Positions 44,683-56,676 of a DNA stretch of 64,000 nucleotides are shown in pieces. A program made the position numbers and the translations under genes. The notes below the pieces were generated by a model. That model was given only the letters and a program-made list of their open reading frames with translations. It had not been told where the DNA came from and did no database searches. Origin of the DNA: Berberis thunbergii (taxonomy: Eukaryota; Streptophyta; Magnoliopsida; Ranunculales; Berberidaceae). The DNA lies in NCBI GenBank assembly GCA_003290165.1, contig QNQO01000506.1, positions 372,001 to 436,000 of the forward strand. Reading direction: 5' to 3'. Numbering within the stretch: position 1 is the stretch's first letter; every line of letters starts with the position of its first letter.

Positions 44683-45363
44683 TGCATTCGATTTTCGCTC
44701 CCTGGTTGACCTTGATTTGCTGACCTACTGACATGCACAAGAAACACACATGAGCTACAGACCACCGTTGTGGTGGTTGATGGCACTCCGATGCTAAAGT
44801 CAGACAGAGATCTCAATAAGGCGTAATGATGTAAATAGGGAATTTATAACGTACCTTAGCTTACCAACCTCATGTCTTATTTATAGTGTTGGAGTCCTAG
44901 TTCAACCGGGCCATCGGTGGTGTAGTTTAGGGAAGAAGATCTTTGTGGAGATCCTTATCTAATTAGGAGTTGTGATGTAAAGGGAAGTTTTCATGTTAGA
45001 CTTGTGTTTCTATATACGACGGAGACAGTTCCCAATCAGAGTGTTATCCATAGATTAATTTTTATATGCGACGTATACTTTGGTATTTGCTTCCTAGTTG
45101 GAAACAAAGTGTCATTGTCTTGCCTGCCAAAGTTGATCCCCGAGATACTTGCCTTAATAGGGCTTGCAAGTATTTGGGATAGTTGTGAGACATGTGGGCT
45201 TAGCAGGTTGTAGTTATTTGAATCCGACTGGTGGACTACGTTGTGCGGGCTTGAAATCGCTTTGGGTCGGATCAGTGTTGAGTTGAAGCTTGGGCCTGTT
45301 ATTCCTCAATATCATCATGAAACGTGTACGGTGTACGAGTGAGGACATTTCAATGTATCATCA
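44683..45363 (-). repeat. 3' LTR of a second Tat-like element (family B)
   Basis: On the minus strand it starts TGATGATACATTG and ends CGAATGCA. It is preceded by a purine tract GGGGGGAGCAGC (45364-45375 on the plus map). It matches the LTR at 33963-34648 in reverse orientation. Its left edge is only 7 bp from the end of the family A element. Confidence 0.8.
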
Positions 45364-45616
45364 GCTGCTCCCCCCAAGTTAGTTGGGCATCTAGTCGGTC
45401 CACTGAATCTATGAAAATTGATTATACTGTCGTGATGATTAAACCCGGAGTGTTGTCTTGAGTGACGCATAGCATTAATGGATATGCAGCTGCTCAAGGA
45501 GAAGAGGTACGGTTTATATTTTCTATAAATAGTCGTCGTTTCAAGGAATATCTCTTTTGTTTCTTTTTGCGTTCTTCTTTTGTGTGAGTGTGCTCTTGTA
45601 AAGCTTGATTTGTACT

Positions 45617-47467
45617 TTCCATCGATGAAGGATAACGTTGAACTTACTCCCAAATAGAAGTTGTCTTATACTTGCCTCAACCTTTTTGAGAATTATTTGG
45701 TTGACAAAACTGAGTAAATTAGGCTTCGAAGCCTTTACCATGTTTTCGGGGATCTGGAAATCATTCCTGCGTTTGCGACTAGGGCTCCTTCTTCACCCCC
45801 TCAGGGGTATATATGGTTGCATCGGGGCATGTTTGAGTATGGACTCTGGTTCCTAGTACCGGACAACGTTTGGCATTTCTTTTTGTCTCTCCGTATGCTT
45901 CCTGGTCAATTGGGCCCCAGCATGTTTAGGATTTTGAGTGTGACCTTTCTCAGAGCGCATCATGTTGGCCTTTGTTTGACCCCGACATAGTTACTGAACA
46001 CCCTGTTTGCTTGCGTCTGGTAGCGGATGACATTGAGCCTTGGCAAAAGTATTGGTTTCTCGCTTCAGCGAATTCCTCATACTTTAGGTTTGGAGCACGT
46101 CAAATCCCCAGATACTTCCAGTTTGACCTTAGTAAGTTCTGTGTTACTGTCTTGTTCTTTATGCTCTTGGATGTAGTGTTGACTCGGCGTGTTGCTTATT
46201 TTTTAGGGAAGTTTGCGACTTTGATTCTCACTGAAAGGGAAGAACGAATAGAGAGGGAGTTTAATAAACTCCTATTAATGTCCGTCGAGGAGGTCATAAT
46301 GACAAGTAGTGTCCTATAGAGTGAATTGCTCCGATGCTCCCATGACGTCCTTACAACACCCAGTTCATCGATTGATGAGGTCGAGGGTCATCGTTCAAAG
46401 AAAATGAGCCTGGTTATGCCCAGCCCGATCGGGATGGCTAAGTTGGAGATTGGCGTGCCTCTTATTGTTATTCCCAAAAGGAGACGACCCACCAATCATG
46501 TTGATTCTTCTTTCAAGCCGTCATCCTTGCCAGAAAAGGAGGCGATTGCTGGGAGGCATGAGTTACATTCATTTGCTCAGCAAGTGGTCCTAGGGGATCG
46601 TTGGATCTTGTTATCCCCTCTGCTGACTTAGAGGGGGAGCGCATTGGACCAGGGGTCGACATTGTGAGCCACCATGGGTCCGTGGTGGAGTCTCACACTG
46701 CCAAGTCAGATTATTATGTTGTGTTGCACCCCGATGTTCCCAGGAGAGTTCTTGTTCTGGAGAAGGCTTTCGTAGAACTGCAGGTGTCATATTTGGATGC
46801 TCTTCACCAGGTAGATTCCTTGACTAATCAACTGCAAGATTCCAATGATGCTGCAGACATGGGGGCCATGCGGACCGTGACGTATGTGTCTAAAACAAAA
46901 TTGGTAGCCATAAAGACTCAACTGAAGTTAGCCTAAGTCGATTTGGATTCTACCCGAGCGGAATTAGGGCAGGCTCGTGCTGAATTTGAGCTCTTAGAAG
47001 GTGTTGTGGACAAGTGGTCATCCGATCTGCAGGCTAAGATTGCCGAAGGGAAGCAAGCCAATACTAAATGGGCTGTTACACAACGACAGCTTGAGTCTAT
47101 AGTTGCCGAGGGACTTCGATGCCTTCGTGAGGCAGAACGCTTATTGTCAGAAGAGTGCTCGCATTATGTCGCCTTGGTAGGTGTTGTGTATTTCGGTGCT
47201 TTAGGACAGAGGCCGCAGATCTCGCCAGAGGTTGTTCGGGGCAAATTAGAGCTTTTGGAGCTTATTAGGGAAGATCGCCCAGGTCTAGACCTTGACTTTA
47301 TCTACTATAAGAGGGTTGCTTTCAGAACTATGATGCACAAAAAGGTCTTGGCTCTTTGGGACAGACTGCTAAGGAAGTCGTTTTGCCCCTTTCTCATTCA
47401 AAATAGTTGTAATGTCCTTTTAGGGACAAAGGAAAACATAATTTTTAATGAAAGTCATGCTTTGTAA
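45617..47467 (+). pseudogene. Antisense ORF of the second Tat-like element, coiled-coil protein
   Basis: Translation begins MKDNVELTPK near 45627, then a globular region (FGDLEIIPAFATRAP and GYIWLHRGMFEYGLWFL, then LAPH-like lesions). Next come MSVEEVIMT, VPLIVIPKRRRP, and a C-terminal coiled coil (VLEKAFVELQVSYLDALHQV; STRAELGQARAEFELLEGVV; AKIAEGKQANTKWAV) to 47467. The coding order is recognisable across four frames with stops and shifts, so it is dead. It is homologous to 33020-33701. The role is unknown; position opposite to the element's gag/pol is the notable property. Confidence 0.65.
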
Positions 47468-47599
47468 CTTTGTCTTTTGTCTTGTACTGTTGTGCCATTG
47501 TGTCTTCTTTTAGAAGTTTTTACCCATGTTGCAGGCCGTGGAATTAGTACTTTCGAATCCTACATGTTGGCATATTTTACGTGTTTGTCAGTTGAGTCG

Positions 47600-49370
47600 T
47601 AATGAAACTTACTACTCTAAGCCACCATTGTTTATTGGTGAGCCGTTGTGGTCTCCGACGAATCGCCGCCATGAGTCGTGAAACCACTGAATACACTCTT
47701 ACTCTTTATACCGTCGTTGCCTATGCACTGCAGACTAGGTGTTGGGATGTTCCAAAAGTCGTTGCTCTCAATAGGAACTGACTAAGCTTATTTGGTGCGT
47801 TCCGGAGATCGTTGATTGTTTGGCGAGTCGTCAACATCGTGCACAGGAACACTGATTGAGTTGTGATTAAATTCGGTGACCACGGTTTATAGAGAAGCAG
47901 TGGTCCAGTGGCGAGCCATCGGCATTAGTTAGGGTTGACTAGGTTCCAACTTTCCAAATCATCTACACCCGCACAAAACGAGCTACAGATTGGGGCGTTG
48001 ATCGGAAGTTGTCATCGTCAGTCATCACTTACTAGGCTTACTTGGTCGAATTTGGCGGTCACTGTCTATAGAAGAGCAATGATCCCTTGGCGAGTCATCA
48101 TCATTTGTAAGAGCGCTGACTAGAATCCCATTTACTAGGCCATCATCGTCCGCGCGCAGTGGATTAGGCGTCGGGCACACCAGAAGTCATCATCATCAGT
48201 CACAAATTGATTAAGCTTACCTGGTAGGTTCGGCGATCATTATTTATAGAAGAGCAATGATCCCTTGGTGAGTCATCGTCATCAGGCGTGAGACCGCTGA
48301 CTAGACTCTCACTTTCTGGGTCATCGTCTTCTGCATGCAGCTGACTAGGTGTTGGACACCAGAAGCCGTCGTCATCAGTCGTGAACTGAGTGAGCGTACT
48401 TGGTAGGTTCAACAATTATTGTCTATAAAAGAGCGATGATCCCTTGGAGAGCCATCGTTTTCAAGCATGAGAGTGCTTACTAGACTCCCACTTCCTAGGC
48501 CATCGTCATTCGCGTACAGCGGACTAGGCGTCGGGGCACCAAAAGTTGTCATCATCAGTCGCGAACTGACTGAGCTTACCTGGTAGGTTTGGCGATTATT
48601 GTCCATAGAAAAGCAATGATCCCTTGACGATTCATCGTCATCAGGAGACAAAGCACTGACTAGACTCCCACTTCCTAGGCCATCGTCATCAACATGCAGC
48701 GGATTAGGTGTCGAGCATTAGAAGCCATCGTCACCAATCGCGAACTGGCTGAGCTTACATGGTAGGTTTAGCGATCATTGCCTACAGATGAGCACGATCC
48801 CTTGGCGAGTCGTCGTCATCATGTGTGAGAGCGCTGACTAGACTCCCACTTTCTAGGCCATCGTCATCCGTGCACAGCGGACTAGGCATCAAGCACCAAA
48901 AGCCGTCATCATCAGTCATAAACTGACTGAGCTTACCTGGTAGGTTCATTGATCATTGTATATAGAAAAACAATGATCCCTTGGCGAGTCGTCATCATCA
49001 GGTGTGAGTGGACTTATAAGACTCCCACTTCCTAGGCCATCATCATCCACGTGCAGCAGACTAGGCATCGGGCACCAAAAGTCATCGTCATCAGTCGCAA
49101 ACTAACTGAGCTTACCTGGTCGGTTCGGCGATCATTGTCTGTAGAAGAGCAATGATCCCTTGGTGATTCATCGTCATCAGGCATGAAAGCGCTGACCAGA
49201 CTTCCACTTCTTAAGCCATTGTCATCCGCTGACAGCAAACTAGGCGTTAGGCACCAGAAATCGTCGTCATCATCAGGCGTGAGAGCGCTGACTAAAATCC
49301 CACTTCCTACGCCATTGTCATCTACATGTGGCGAACTAGGCGTCGGGCGTGATTTCTTGGGTCTGGCCAT
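47600..49370. repeat. Tandem repeat array, about 178-bp unit
   Basis: The landmark ACTGACTGAGCTTACCTGG and variants occur near 48209, 48384, 48560, 48742, 48922 and 49102, with older units before. Each unit also has ATGATCCCTTGGCGAGTCAT and CTAGACTCCCACTTCCTAGG. At least six good units are present, plus diverged ones from about 47600. Confidence 0.85.
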
Positions 49371-49400
49371 GGCAGAATGATTGGAGGTTGCGTTGGCTTT

Positions 49401-51248
49401 TGATATTCACATAATTATTACATAATATATCTCTTAATTTATACATGTTAGTGTTTCAATTATTATATTTTATAGTAATTATTTCGTTTTCATGTCTTTG
49501 TAGGAATTTGAGCGTAAACGATGAAATCAAATTAAGGCGACAAGTTAAGGAACGACAATTAGTCGATTCCAACGGTGGTATAAAGCAGTCACAAACCTAA
49601 ACCCGAAACCTAATTCATGACCTAAACCCAAACCTAATGCCAAGCCCAATCCTTCTCCAAATTATACATTGATGAATCATTCCCTCATTTCATCCCTATT
49701 CATCTTGATAATTTTCTATAAATAGAAGATAATATGGTGAGAAAAGGGGAGAAAAGAGAAGGGAAAAGAAGAGAATTAGACAAAAATCAAAACCTTTTTC
49801 TCTCAAATTGATTCACAATCACCACCACCACCTATCCATCTTTCACTCACTCAGCAATCATCACCTCGCCACCACCATCACCCGAGCACCACCACCAGCA
49901 CAACCGCCACCACCACAAAACAGGGGTGTGACAACCCTGTTTCGCGTCAAACCTTCACTCTGCCACCATCCCTGTCCCTCTCCCTGTCCATCATCCATCA
50001 ACCAACATCATCCATCACCACCTCCGCACAAGCACCACCACAACAGACCGAGAACCACCGCGAAACAGAGCTCACCGCGGCTCTGTTCCGCCTCGCCACA
50101 GACACTCTTTCCCCTCTTTTCTCAGCCTCTCTTCCTCTCGAGCTCCTTCCTGCCTCCCTCTTTTGCGACCACCGTCACGACCAGACCGATCATCACTGCC
50201 ACCACCTCACGAGACAAAGCTCGCAACCAGAAACAGGGAGCTCCTGTTCCTCGTCTTCCTTCTCTATTTTTTCTGTTTTCTTGGTGTTTCCTCACCCTCT
50301 CTCTTCTTTTGCAGGTTTTGGAAACGTTTGGAGGACGAGACGGTCGCGAGGAGCGAAGAACAGCACCGCGAGCGGCACTGCCGCGTTGGAGACGAAGGCG
50401 TCACTGTAGCGTTACTGTAGCGCACTGTGCGCCTGGCGGGACTGAGTCAATTTAAGCTGGCTATTCACACCCCAGCTATCTGTAAGAGCCACAATAAAGT
50501 GCTTTTAACCATTTGTCTCGGGATTCGTGTTCAGACAACCTGCTGATCTGCTGAGTGCCACCACATCGAGTTTGTGACCAACTAAATGGGTTGTCAAAGT
50601 TATTTTGATTTATTTTACTAAATTGTGTGCTTAATTGTTAATTACAATTTATTTCTGAATTTTGATAAATTGCTTTCACCTTGCATGTTCGAGAAATTAA
50701 ACTTGATATGTTTGGTAGTTAGAATTACCCTTTATTAATATTCAAAGCATGTGCTAAAAATATTAAGCTTAAACTTTGATTAAGTGTACCCTAAAAAGAC
50801 ACTTAATACTTGGTAAGAGCGTATTTGCTTGAAATAATTTGTTAACGTTTGATAGAAATATGATATAATTTGAATTGGATTTTAACAATCACATATTCGG
50901 TGTAAGCAAGGGATTCTCATCCCTAAAGCTTCTCGTTTTTAAATTCAGTAATTTAGATTTCAATAATTTTGCTAACTCGTTGGTGAGTCCAAGCCCACAA
51001 AACCCATTTCATCTATCTTTTATTTTAGTTTTCTTATTTTTAATTTATTTTTAGTTTAGTTTTAAAAACACTGTAACTTCATTTTCCATTTAAATCAGTT
51101 TAGATAATTTCCAAAATTCAATTTAATCCACCTTCCTTGTGGGATCGACCCGTACTTACGGTTGTCTACCAGTTAGGCACCGTGCACTTGCGGTTATTAC
51201 AAGTGGGCTGAATTAACCTATTTATTTAGGTTAGTTAAATCCGCATCA
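49401..51248 (+). repeat. 5' LTR of the Athila-like element
   Basis: 1848 bp, with TATA-like CTATAAATAG near 49720. It includes a low-complexity His/Pro-rich open frame (49808-50455) also present in the other LTR (60527-61144). That frame is a composition effect and is not called as a gene. Confidence 0.93.
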
Positions 51249-51252
51249 AGTT

Positions 51253-51275
51253 TTTGGCGCCGTTGCCGGGGAAGG
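51253..51275 (+). other. Primer-binding site of the Athila-like element
   Basis: Starting a few bases after the LTR, TTGGCGCCGTTGCCGGGGA matches the Asp-tRNA-type site typical of Athila elements. Confidence 0.85.
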
Positions 51276-52647
51276 TTGCGGTGTAATTGAATTTAAGATT
51301 TATTTTCACTAATTATAAAAAATTAAAAAACAAAAACAAAAAAATTTTAATTTATTTTTATTTTATTAAGTTCTTTTTACACTCATTTTGTGTTTGATTT
51401 TGCAGAATACACGCTTCTCGAGGATATTGGACGATCCTGCAAAACATCAAGCAAATTTTAATTTTTTAAAATTTTTTTTTTATTTTGTGAGGAGAGTTTT
51501 AATTTTATTTTCACCTCGTTTTATGAGTGTGTGGTGTAATAATTTTTATACTCTACTGTTTTCATTTTGTTTAATCACAAAAAAAAACCCCAAAATTTTC
51601 CAAGTCATAAGAAATTCTAGGGAAACAATTTTAATTGTTCCCAATAATTTCTTGTGATTTAGAAATCCGACTTCTAAGACCAAGACCAGTAAATTTATTT
51701 GCATGTGTTTGTGTGCTAATTGAAACAGATAAAAAGAAGTCGGACTTTTTTTTGAATTGTGTTAACTTTTTGTGCAGATTGGAATACGCACACTGTAAGT
51801 ATTTCTATCACACGCAACGTATTAGCGACCAGGGTGCTTGGTGTAATTGTTTGAAATTGTGTGATTGGTTATTTAATTTCTGTAATTGTGGATGCTAAAC
51901 TTTAGTAATTCATAATAAGCAGACCCAGCTGATAAATAAAAATTGGTTGGACTTGATATCCCCACCTCATCACTCCACCTGTGTGCAACCAATAGCCTAA
52001 CATAATTAAAATCAATTAGCAAGTTAGATAGAACATCTTTTAGGTACGGTGTTCATAAGACAACCAAGACCAAGGTGAGTCCAATAATTTTTGTGTTGAC
52101 TGCTGCTAAAAGTGGCGATGGGTTTAATCATTCAATGAACTCCGAGAGGCCACTGCCAAAAGGGTAATTTACCCAGTACGCTGAGTCATAAGTAAGCTAC
52201 TATCCACAAGAAGGATTGGTGTAACTAACAGTTTTGGGTTAGGAACACAAGCCTCAAGTGTGCATTTAACATCACATCGTTCTCACATCTATTGGCTCAC
52301 AGAGCGGTAGCACAAGGAAGTACTTAATTGGACCATTGTGACCTCCTTCTCTTGTGCGATAATCCGGTTTCTTTGAAACAAAACTCTAACCTACTGATTT
52401 TGAACTTTGTGGTGTAAAGTATACACTCTTAGGATCATCTTGTAGCACCCATTGCTCTGATATAAATATTACATAAGAAATTATATGTCCCCCAAAGATA
52501 AAAAAAATAATTAATCTCAAAAACACTAATTGCTTAGGGAGGCATTTTTTCTTGTGCATCAATTGATTGCTGATTGTGTTTGAGTCTGTGCGTGAATTTT
52601 TTTAAGGTTAGCAAACATTTCAAACCTCACTTGGTGTAGACTTGTTT
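51276..52647 (+). other. Athila leader, non-coding
   Basis: About 1.4 kb between the primer site and gag. Small open frames at 51388-51898 lack family resemblance. Confidence 0.55.
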
Positions 52648-54477
52648 ATGCGTCTTTGGGAACGGGATTCAAGGGGTAGACTAATTAAAGAGGATCCTGT
52701 AGAGTTGTTTGAAGTCCCCATTGACCTTCTAGAATCATTCTCATTATCGAGTGAGACCACTGAAATGGCTGAGGAGAAATCATTTAAGGATTATTTTTCT
52801 CCACGTTCCAATAACACCCCATCTTGCATTGTCTTGCCTGAGACCACTGCAAATAGCTTTGAGCTAAAACCATCAATTATCCACCTTTTGCCTTCCTTTT
52901 ATGCTCTAGAAAGAGAGGATCCCTATCTTCATGTCAAAAAGTTTCTTGACAGATGTGCTGCTCTGAAATATCCCAATTTTTCTGATGATTCAGTTCGTCT
53001 TAGGCTGATCCCCTTTTCTTTAAAAGATAGGGCGAAGTCATGGTTAAACTCCTTAGAAACTGGAACCATCGACACTTGGGATGCCCTATCAGGAAAATTT
53101 TTGACAAAATATTTTCCTATTCATAAAACAAATGCCATCCGAAGAGATATATCTAATTTTCAACAGAAAGAGGGTGAGCATTTCTATGAATGTTGGGAAA
53201 GATTCAATGAACTCATTGCTAGGTGTCCCCATCATGGCTTTGAAAAGTGGCGCTTGGTTCAATACTTTCAAGACGCGTTAACCTCTCAAAACCGTCGAAT
53301 GATTGACGCCACTAGTGGTGGGTCACTTATGAAAATGAGTGCTAATGAGATTTGGGAATTCTTTGAAAATATTTCTGAAAATTCTCAACAATGGGATTAT
53401 TCAAGAAAAGACACGGATAGGCGAAAGGGTGGTTTGTATGAAGTGAGGGATACATCATCTATTCCTCATCTTTCTCCTTCTTCAAGGTTGGAAGAGGTTG
53501 TAATGACAATGGCACAGAAGATTGATGCATATCTGGAAAAATCTCAGCCATCAGTCCAAACCAATGTTCCATCCGAGGTTTGTGCTGCATGTTCAAGTTC
53601 TAGTCATTCCACATCAGACTGTCACTTGAAAAATGAGTACCCTACTTATTTTGTTGAGCAAGTCAATGCATTCAATACCTTTAGGCAATCTGGTTATAAT
53701 CCACACTCAAATTTTTACAATCCAGGTTTAGCTAAACACCCTAATCTCTCATGGGCCCATGGTCAACATCAAGGAGGCCCAGTTGTTATCCCTCAAGCTC
53801 CTCGAGCTCCAATTCCTGCTAATAGGCGTCAATTCAATCAAGATGTTCCTCTCTCTAACACTCAAAGTTTTCAGGATACATTGAACCAATTTATGCAGAC
53901 AACAGGAACCATACTCGAACAAAACTCTCAGGCTATCACCGAACTAAAAGCTAATTCTCAACAACAATCTCAAGCCATCCAAAAGCTTGAAATGACTGTG
54001 AGTCAAATAGCAAAATCCTTTCCTGAAAGAGATGCAGGAAGATTCCCTGGTCAACCCATTCAAAATCCTAAGGGCGAATTCGAAATAGGCAGTACATCTC
54101 AGCCACGCAATTAAGATGTCAAATCTATCATAACCCTTAGGAGTGGAAAACAAGTTGACAACCAACTTAGAATGCCTAATTTGATTGATCCTAAATACCA
54201 ATCTACGTCAAGGAAAGTCACACCTCCATCTGAGAAGGAGGCTGATAAAGCCTCATCTTCTCAAGAGGATCATCATCTTGACTCTAATCCCACCAAGGCA
54301 TCCTATATGCCTAGAGCCCCATTTCCATCGCGGTTAGCTCCGGCGAAGAAAGGAACAAATGCTAACGATATAATGGAAAATTTTAAACAAGTTCAAATCA
54401 ATATTCCATTACTCGAGGCCATTAAGCAAGTTCCCTCTTATGCCAAGTTTTTGAAGGATTTGTGTACACAAAAGTGA
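52648..54477 (+). pseudogene. Athila-like Gag with one internal stop
   Basis: From the ATG at 52648 (MRLWERDSRG) the frame runs to TAA at 54112 and continues in the same frame (ITLRSGKQVDNQ) to TGA at 54475. The Gag core includes PSFYALEREDPYLHVKKFLD, RLRLIPFSLKDRAKSWLNSL, FLTKYFPIHKTNAIRRDIS and FYECWERFNELIARCPHHG. A C-rich region CAACSSSSHSTSDCHLKNEY and a coiled-coil tail follow. Length and motifs match Athila Gag. The internal stop means a full product would need readthrough. Confidence 0.85.
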
Positions 54478-54480
54478 AAA

Positions 54481-55344
54481 GTGAATGTGCACAAAAGAGT
54501 CTTCCTAACTGAGCAAGTTAGCTCCATCCTTCAACACAAAACCCCACCTAAGTACAGAGATCCTGGTTGCCCGACTATTTCATGTGTGATTGGTGATCAT
54601 ATGATTGAGAAGGCACTGTTAGATTTAGGGGCAAGTGTTAATCTATTGCCATATTTGGTATATGAGTAATTGGGTCTTGGTGAGTTGAAATCAACTCAAG
54701 TGACATTGCAATTGGCAGACAGATCTGTCTGAGTCCCCGGCGGTATGTTACAGGATGTGATCATTAAGGTGGACAAATTTTATTTCCCTATGGACTTCAT
54801 AGTCCTGGACACACAACCTGATCACAATCCCTCTAGTCACATTCCAGTTATTTTGGGTCGTTCATTTTTTGCCACATCCAATGCTATCATTAACTGTCGA
54901 AATGGAATCATGAAATTATCATTTGGTAACGTGATTGTCGAACTCAATGTATTCAATGTAAGTCAACAACCTCCCGAGTCTGAGGACTCTTTTGAGGTTA
55001 ACATGATTGAGAGATTGGCGGAACATTCATTTCCTCAGTTTAATGATCCTTTAGAGGCTTGTTTGACTCATTTTAATTTAGACTTTGATATTAATGATTC
55101 CATCAGGGAAGTCAATGTTTTGCTTGATTCTACCCCTATAATGGAAACCAGTTATAAATGGAAGCCTAGGGTGGAAACTCTTCCACTCAGTGAGTCAAAT
55201 CAAGTCCTTTCCGTTGAACAACCACCCAAGCTCGACCTAAAAGTATTACCTGACAACCTCAAGTATGCATTTTTAGGTGTTGACAATACCTTACCTGTTA
55301 TTATTTCATCTGCATTGACTGAAGACAGGAAGGAAAATTGTTAG
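54481..55344 (+). pseudogene. Athila-like protease, with stops
   Basis: LLDLGASVNLLPYLVYE carries the aspartic-protease region; the usual D-S-G is D-L-G here. A TAA follows at 54667, and a TGA in RSV(stop)VPGG near 54730. The downstream part VLDTQPDHNPSSHIPVILGR followed by SFFATSNAIINCRNG is the classic Athila protease end. Same frame as gag. The frame shifts near 55340 before RT. Confidence 0.8.
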
Positions 55345-55349
55345 ATGTT

Positions 55350-56676
55350 TATAAGGACATAAAGCAGCACTTGGGTGGACTATAGCGGATATTAAAGGAA
55401 TAAGTCCAATCGTTTGCATGCATCGCATTCATATCGAAGATAATGCCAAAGTATCGCGTGAAATGCAACTTAGACTTAATCCTAATTTAAAGGAAGTTGT
55501 CCGAGCCGAAGTGCTGAAATTGTTGGATGTGGGAATAATCTACCCAATTTCGGATAGTCCTTGGGTAAGTCCTGTTCAAGTTGTCCCAAAGAAGTCAGGG
55601 GTAACGGTAATCAAGAATGACAAGAATGAATTAGTACCAACCCGCCTGACCACGGGGTGGCAAGTATGTATTGATTACCGTAAGTTGAACTTGGTCACAA
55701 GGAAGGATCACTTTCCTCTTCCTTTCATTGACTAGATGCTTGAAAGGTTAGCCGGACATGATTACTATTGTTTTCTTGATGGGTATTCCGGTTATAACCA
55801 AATCTCCATTGCACCCGAGGATCAAGAGAAGACCACATTCACTTGTCCCTTTGGAACTTTCGCATATTGAAGAATGCCCTTTGGATTGTGTAACACACCC
55901 GCTACTTTTCAACGGTGCATGCTTAGTATTTTTTTCGATATGGTTGAGAAGTTCCTCGAAGTGTTTATGGATGATTTCTCAGTATTTGGTGATTCATTTG
56001 ATGAATGTCTACATCATTTAACTTTAGTGTTAAATAGATGTGTGGAGAAAAATCTTGTCTTAAATTGGGAGAAATGTCATTTAATGGTACGACAAGGCAT
56101 TGTTCTTGGACATGTAATTTCACACAAGGGAATTGAAGTCGACGAAGCCAAAATTGATTTAATTTTGAGTCTTCCGCCTCCAAAGATGGTTAAGGAAATT
56201 AGATCTTTTCTAGGCCATGCTGGATTTTATCGGAGGTTCATCAAAGATTTTAGCAAAATCGCTCGTCTTTTATGCAATTTACTTGCTAAAGACACGATTT
56301 TTGTTTTTGATGAAGATTGTTTAAAGGCTTTTGAGAAGCTCAAACAATTATTGACTTTAGCTCCAATCATCCAATCTCCTAATTGGAACTTTCCCTTTGA
56401 GCTTATGTGTGATGCTTCCGACTTTGCACTCGGAGCTGTCCTAGGACAACGATTGGACAAAAAGCCACATGTCATTTATTATGCTAGTAGAACTCTACAA
56501 GACGCACAACTTAATTACTCTACCACTGAGAAAGAGTTATTAGCTGTAGTTTTTGCTCTAGATAAATTTCGGTCTTACCTTATAGGATCCAAAGTAATTA
56601 TTTTTACTGATCACGCGGCGTTAAAGTATCATTTCTCTAAAAAAGATGCTAAACCTCGCTTAATCTGATGGGTCCT
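55350..56676 (+). pseudogene. Athila-like reverse transcriptase and RNase H, with stops
   Basis: Motifs run [78 protein letters not shown] and the catalytic [12 protein letters not shown] (RT). Then come the RNase H pieces [36 protein letters not shown] and [20 protein letters not shown]. Stops lie at 55733-55735 (ID-stop-MLERL), near 55868 (AY-stop-RMPF) and near 56666 (LI-stop-WVLL). Apart from these the frame is intact, so decay is by point mutation. Confidence 0.9.

Noticed and set aside
48200..49370. Minus-strand Asp-rich frames of 71-112 codons
   Set aside because: They are readings of the 178-bp tandem repeat, similar to one another only because the DNA unit is repeated.
49808..50455. 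215-codon His/Pro-rich frame, repeated at 60527-61144
   Set aside because: It is part of the Athila LTR. The frame differs between the two LTRs by indels and shows no sign of coding constraint.
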